NCBI RefSeq assembly: GCF_000330505.1
Contig: NW_004443803.1
Span: forward strand, 35,106 to 67,966
Reading direction: 5' to 3'
DNA: 32,861 nt
Source: Entamoeba invadens IP1
Taxonomy: Eukaryota; Evosea; Mastigamoebida; Endamoebidae
Both the position numbers and the translations under genes were made by a program. Every line of letters starts with the position of its first letter. Positions within the stretch are counted from its first letter, which is position 1. The notes beneath the pieces are model-generated. The model was not told the origin of the DNA. It did not search any database and saw only the letters and a program-made list of their open reading frames with translations. Positions 29,094 to 32,861 of the stretch are shown one piece after another.

Positions 29094-30007
29094 TTCTTTT
29101 TTAATTAAAATATATTAATTATTTAATTTTAATATTTTAATATAAATATATTATAAATTATAATTTTTATAATTAACAACACAGATGGGTATTATAATCT
29201 ATCAAATATAATTACTTCTTGGTTCAAAAATGTTATAAGTATATTATAATATAAATATTATTATAGTTAAATATACTAATAAAAATCAAAAAAAACTTTA
29301 TTATTATATTAATAATAAAATAGTTTTTATTAATTTTAATTTATCTTCTAAAATTATTTTAAAAGATATTATATATTATATATTATTATATTATATAAAC
29401 AATATAATTATATTGAACAGTATTAATAATAATTTGTATAATATATAATAATCCTTTATTACATTCATTTTGTCTTAATGACAAAATGAATCTGTTGTCA
29501 GTTTTTTATTCCTTTGGTTTTTATTATTTAAAAATAAACTTTGATAATATTATAATTTTAATTACATTTTAAATAAGTTTATAATAATTTTTTAATTTTA
29601 AGCACAATAATGAAATTGGCACATCTTCTTATTCAAAGTCGAAATCTATAAATCCACCTTTGACTTTTGTTTTTGTATCAAATTATTTATTGAGTCTTGG
29701 TATATAGGTTTCATTTCCTGTTTAATATCAAATGGTATTCCGTTATAATAAATTAAAATAAACATTGACATTTTTGATACTCTTTGAGTTCTCAAAAGTA
29801 TTAAAATAAACAGTCTAAAAAAAGCAAAGCAAAAAAAACACAATTTGATATGTTTTTGTGCCCGTTTCCAATTCTTTTGGTATTTCAATTGTTTTGTAAA
29901 TCAAAAAAGTAATAATTCCAAAGAAAACATTTCAAAATTGGTGGTGTTGAGATGTAATTTAAGATTTCTGCAAAAAAATGAAACAGAAATGAGTTGTCTG
30001 TTATTTT
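29094..30007. other. Extremely AT-rich spacer with one hairpin
   Basis: The first ~370 bases are nearly pure A/T. A perfect 12-bp inverted repeat (29463-29474 with 29480-29491, ATTCATTTTGTC arms, 5-base loop) stands out. A minus-strand open frame at 29646-29888 (80 codons, no good start) has no domain and is not called. Confidence 0.5.
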
Positions 30008-30021
30008 GAACGAATTTAAAC
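30008..30021 (+). promoter_or_regulatory. GAAC element plus TATA-like box
   Basis: GAAC at 30008-30011 directly precedes GAATTTAAAC at 30012-30021. The TATA-like part starts about 32 bases before the ATG at 30045, with an initiator-like AAACTCAAAAAT at 30029-30040. The order and spacing match the three-element Entamoeba core promoter. Confidence 0.55.
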
Positions 30022-30044
30022 AAATGTAAAACTCAAAAATAACA

Positions 30045-30194
30045 ATGGGAAACAGTCAAAGTGATAAACCAAAAACCGCTGAAGCACCAAAGAATGAACC
30101 AGCCAAACCAGCTGAAGAGAAGAAAGTTGAAGAACCAAAGGCCGAAGCTCCAAAGGAAGAGACCAAACCAGCTGATGCTCCAGAAACAAAGTAA
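30045..30194 (+). CDS. Small Pro/Ala/Lys/Glu-rich protein with N-myristoylation start (49 aa)
   Basis: ATG at 30045 to TAA at 30192-30194. The protein starts MGNSQS, a good N-myristoylation signal (Gly2, Ser6). The rest is built only from a handful of residues, with PKAE, PAKPAEE and EAPKEE phrases, so it is probably disordered. Base composition is about twice as GC-rich as the flanks, and the upstream GAAC/TATA/initiator set fits, so I consider it a real gene despite its length. No homolog is recognised. It may be a lipid-anchored disordered peptide at the inner membrane face (inference). It is too short for usual length cut-offs and easily missed. Confidence 0.65.
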   Translation: MGNSQSDKPKTAEAPKNEPAKPAEEKKVEEPKAEAPKEETKPADAPETK

Positions 30195-30816
30195 TTAGTT
30201 TAGTATAAGTTTTAAATACAAATTTGCATATGAAAAATCTTAAAGATTTTTATTAATTTTTTAAATGAATATGTATCTATAAACTTAAATTATTTGTTAA
30301 ACCATTAATTTGTAACAAAATTACTATTTTTATAACATTTGTTCTCAATTAATAAAAAAATAATGCTCTTTTGAAATAATTATAATTTTAATATGGTAAA
30401 TTAATAGTAAAAATATTACTCGTTTTAGAGTTTTAAAAATTGTACAGACACAAAAATTAAAGAACAATTGTTTCCTTACAAAGTGAAAACGTTTTTAATA
30501 ACAGGAAGACGTCCCCAATCAACAAAGTACGTCATCAGTCTCAATTTTTTGTTCGACTTAATTGTGTTTTTATTTATTCTTAAAACAAATTTGTCGTTGT
30601 TTTTAAAAAAAATATTGCAAAGATTTATAAACAAATCTTGACAAATAAAATAATAATTCATATTAATTAATTAATAATTACTATTTAAATATTATTATAT
30701 TAAAAAACGAATTATTTTCAAAATATAATAACATATTTTTCAGTATGATAGAAAGTTAAGTCAAAATTCAAACTGTAAAATTTAACAAAAACTTATATTA
30801 ATATAATCAAGTATAG
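30195..30816. other. Intergenic spacer
   Basis: AT-rich. A minus-strand open frame of 61 codons (30476-30661) shows no domain. Nothing supported. Confidence 0.55.
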
Positions 30817-32816
30817 TTACGAAGAAAAAACGTGTTGTACCTTAACACTATTAATATATTTTCAACATTTTTATGTATTAACACTAAATGCAGTCTGTCC
30901 TCAATCGAATGCAAATTAATCCTCTTCTTTTTGATAAATTTTCATATGACGCAATTAAAAATCCAAAACAGAACATCGTGTGCTACTTATCAAAAATACT
31001 GAAACTATTTCCAAATATTAAAACATTGTATCTTCCATCTTATAAATGTATAATACCAAAATTATCCAATTTTGACATTTCTTATATAAAAGTGAAGGCG
31101 TTTAATGATGAAAAAGATGTTATATCAAGTAAAAAGTATGAAGGTATGTACGTCACAAGACGTGTTAGTTTTGTTACATTTGACAATTTTGGAACAACTT
31201 CTTATTTTCAAGAAATTGGATCAGAAACACTTAACAAGCTGAAAACACTCACAATTTACTCAAAAGAAACTACAGAAGACTTTTTAAAAAAAGGCAAAAT
31301 ATTGCACATCTTGTGCTGAAATAACAATAACTGACGATTCGGCTTTAACTAGAAACGCGTATGGCAATAAAATAGAACAAATTTAACAAAGGAGACACAA
31401 ACTGACATCAAGCAAATGTGGGACATCTTAGTGAAGAATCCAGCTGTGTTTTGTGGTCTTTATAAGTTACAAAAAGTCCGAGTTATTTTAAGAAATTATT
31501 TTTTCATTGAAAAGGCAAATGAATTTATAAAAAATACGCCTCATGTTAATTTCTGTTTTTATATCAAAAACACAAGTTCAAAAATTCACAAAGAAACAAA
31601 AGACAAAGTTAAAGGACTTGAGAAGATTGGATGTGTTGTATTTCGGATAATAGACAATTTTCAAGAGAATATAAAAATATTTCAAAAGTTTCTGTGATAT
31701 TTGTGAGCATACCAAAAATAATTGAAATAAAAGAGAATTAAATTTTCATTCTTGTTTTGTTCATCAAAAAGTATGCATTTGAGTCCGATGAAGTTCGTCT
31801 TATAATTAGGAAAAATAAAGAAATCGACTTATCACTAGTTGAGTGCAAAAAGCTAGTTATACTCAATTTCACAAATGTCAAAGTAACACTGAAAATATCA
31901 CCAAAAACTCGTGTTGTGGTGTGCAACCAAAATAACCAATATGAACTTTGTAGTTCAGAAAATGTCACAATTACTCTTCAACAACACTTTGAGCCACTAT
32001 TTCTGGATAAAGTGATTGATTTCAATTTCTTTGCAAATTTAGATAGTGACGAAGACTCAGACAATTTAGAAGACTCTGAAAATGGTAATATGGAAAATGG
32101 AGACATCAAAGTAATTAAACAGTTAAAATTTGTAAAGAATGCGTTTGATCAAATGGAGATCTTGGTTTTATTGAAAGTCCAATTGACACTTCACATCCAT
32201 TAAAAGTCACTCAAAAGCCTTCTAATGTACCACATTATATAGATTATACAAATTTATCAAAGTTAAATTATAGTGAACAAAACCAAAATATTCTAAGTCG
32301 AAATTTGCAGGCGTTGTTCTGTTGCTCGACCAACCTGACAACACTAAAATTATATAACATTAATAGTGATAGTGCACAAAACAAAATAGCAGTTGTTTTA
32401 AGTAATTTTTTTTACAAGAACTTTACTTGACAAGATGTAAAAATTGCATTTTTCTTTTACCAAGTTCTTTGACAAAACTTTCGATATCAGAAGTGTTTTA
32501 TTAGTCTCATTATAGTAAAGAGCCCATTTACATTAAATCGTTTTCTTGGGCTTTTGTGGATGATTATAATATTGACTATAAATACCAATATAACAATCAA
32601 AATATTAAGATAGACTACCCCATTCAATTGGATGTTTGTGAGGTGCACCCCAACGAAAATATTTATGACAATACACATAATGAATATTTCGCTTATTCAG
32701 AGATACGTGTGGCATCACCACAGATGGGATGGTTTATATTCGAGGAGACAAAAACATGGAACAAAAAGTGGAAAGACTGTATGCTTGTAAATAACAATGA
32801 AAACAGAGAAAAATGA
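30817..32816 (+). pseudogene. Decayed gene of an Entamoeba leucine-rich-repeat-like family
   Basis: One protein can be followed through at least six frame changes or stops. Frame 1 (30817-30891) reads VLYLNTINIFSTFLCINTKC, an N-terminal helical motif I associate with a large Entamoeba family. One base appears lost near 30891; the next frame (to 31319) reads QSVLNRMQINP and KLFPNIKTLYLPS. Later pieces are 31380-31697, 31757 to about 32160 (with an acidic DSDEDSDNLEDSE tract), 32160-32430 (LGFIESPIDTSHP, TNLTTLKLYN), a short LPSSLTKLSISEV piece near 32455-32500, and 32536-32816 (PQMGWFIFEETKTW). LPxSLTKLSI and LTTLKLYN look like leucine-rich repeats. With so many lesions, errors alone cannot explain it. 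The family name is from memory and not verified. The usual initiator ATG is not evident. Confidence 0.6.
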
Positions 32817-32861
32817 ATAAAATGATTAAAGAAACTATTTGTGTACTGAAAAGAATGCATC

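Noticed and set aside
29646..29888. 80-codon minus-strand frame with a hydrophobic stretch
   Set aside because: It appears to begin at a TTG, has spacer-like composition and no recognisable family.
1..32861. tRNA and rRNA genes
   Set aside because: No cloverleaf with conserved GTTCRA-type boxes or rRNA-like sequence was recognised by eye; a dedicated covariance-model scan was not possible.

Overview
The window looks like a nuclear genomic segment of an amoeba of the genus Entamoeba. Three observations support this: very AT-rich spacers around compact, mostly intron-less genes; core-promoter elements of the Entamoeba type (a TATTTAAA-like box about 35 bases before the ATG, once with a GAAC element); and several large transmembrane kinases (TMKs) with CxxC-rich ectodomains, a hallmark family of this genus. 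The species cannot be fixed from the sequence alone; a 100-N assembly gap inside a palindromic element shows a scaffolded draft assembly.

Layout. 1-1104: 3' end of a TMK (PapD/MSP-like domain plus kinase), cut by the window edge. 1720-3603: alkyl sulfatase of the metallo-beta-lactamase fold. 4357-5145: nitrilase-family amidase. 5270-5902 (minus): a two-exon Ras-superfamily GTPase with a broken P-loop. 6739-7416: small secreted helical orphan. 7545-12383 (minus): complete 1612-aa TMK. 13093-13236 (minus): 47-aa coiled-coil peptide. 13904-15088 (minus): von Willebrand A-domain protein. 16216-16922: palindromic DNA element with the assembly gap at its centre, followed at 17001-17226 by a second, smaller inverted-repeat element. 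17788-18878: two-exon tetraspanin-like protein. 19757-27772: giant 2671-aa TMK with 17 tandem 71-aa cysteine repeats. 28180-29093: coiled-coil gene with a frameshift and an in-frame stop. 30045-30194: tiny Pro/Ala/Lys/Glu-rich protein with an N-myristoylation start. 30817-32816: a heavily decayed gene of a leucine-rich-repeat-like family.

How the genes relate. The three TMKs share one chassis (kinase, PapD/MSP-like domain; in the two complete ones also the transmembrane segment, a juxtamembrane ICVFxMxRSNI motif and a membrane-proximal Cys module) but carry unrelated N-terminal ectodomains. This suggests a receptor family diversified by ectodomain exchange. Tetraspanin, GTPase and vWA proteins would act in membrane and cytoplasmic trafficking or signalling. 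The alkyl sulfatase and amidase resemble bacterial enzymes and sit next to each other, so lateral gene transfer is plausible but untested here. Two of the genes near the right end are clearly broken, and the palindromic element lies in the longest gene-poor stretch, so the right half looks like a more plastic part of the chromosome.
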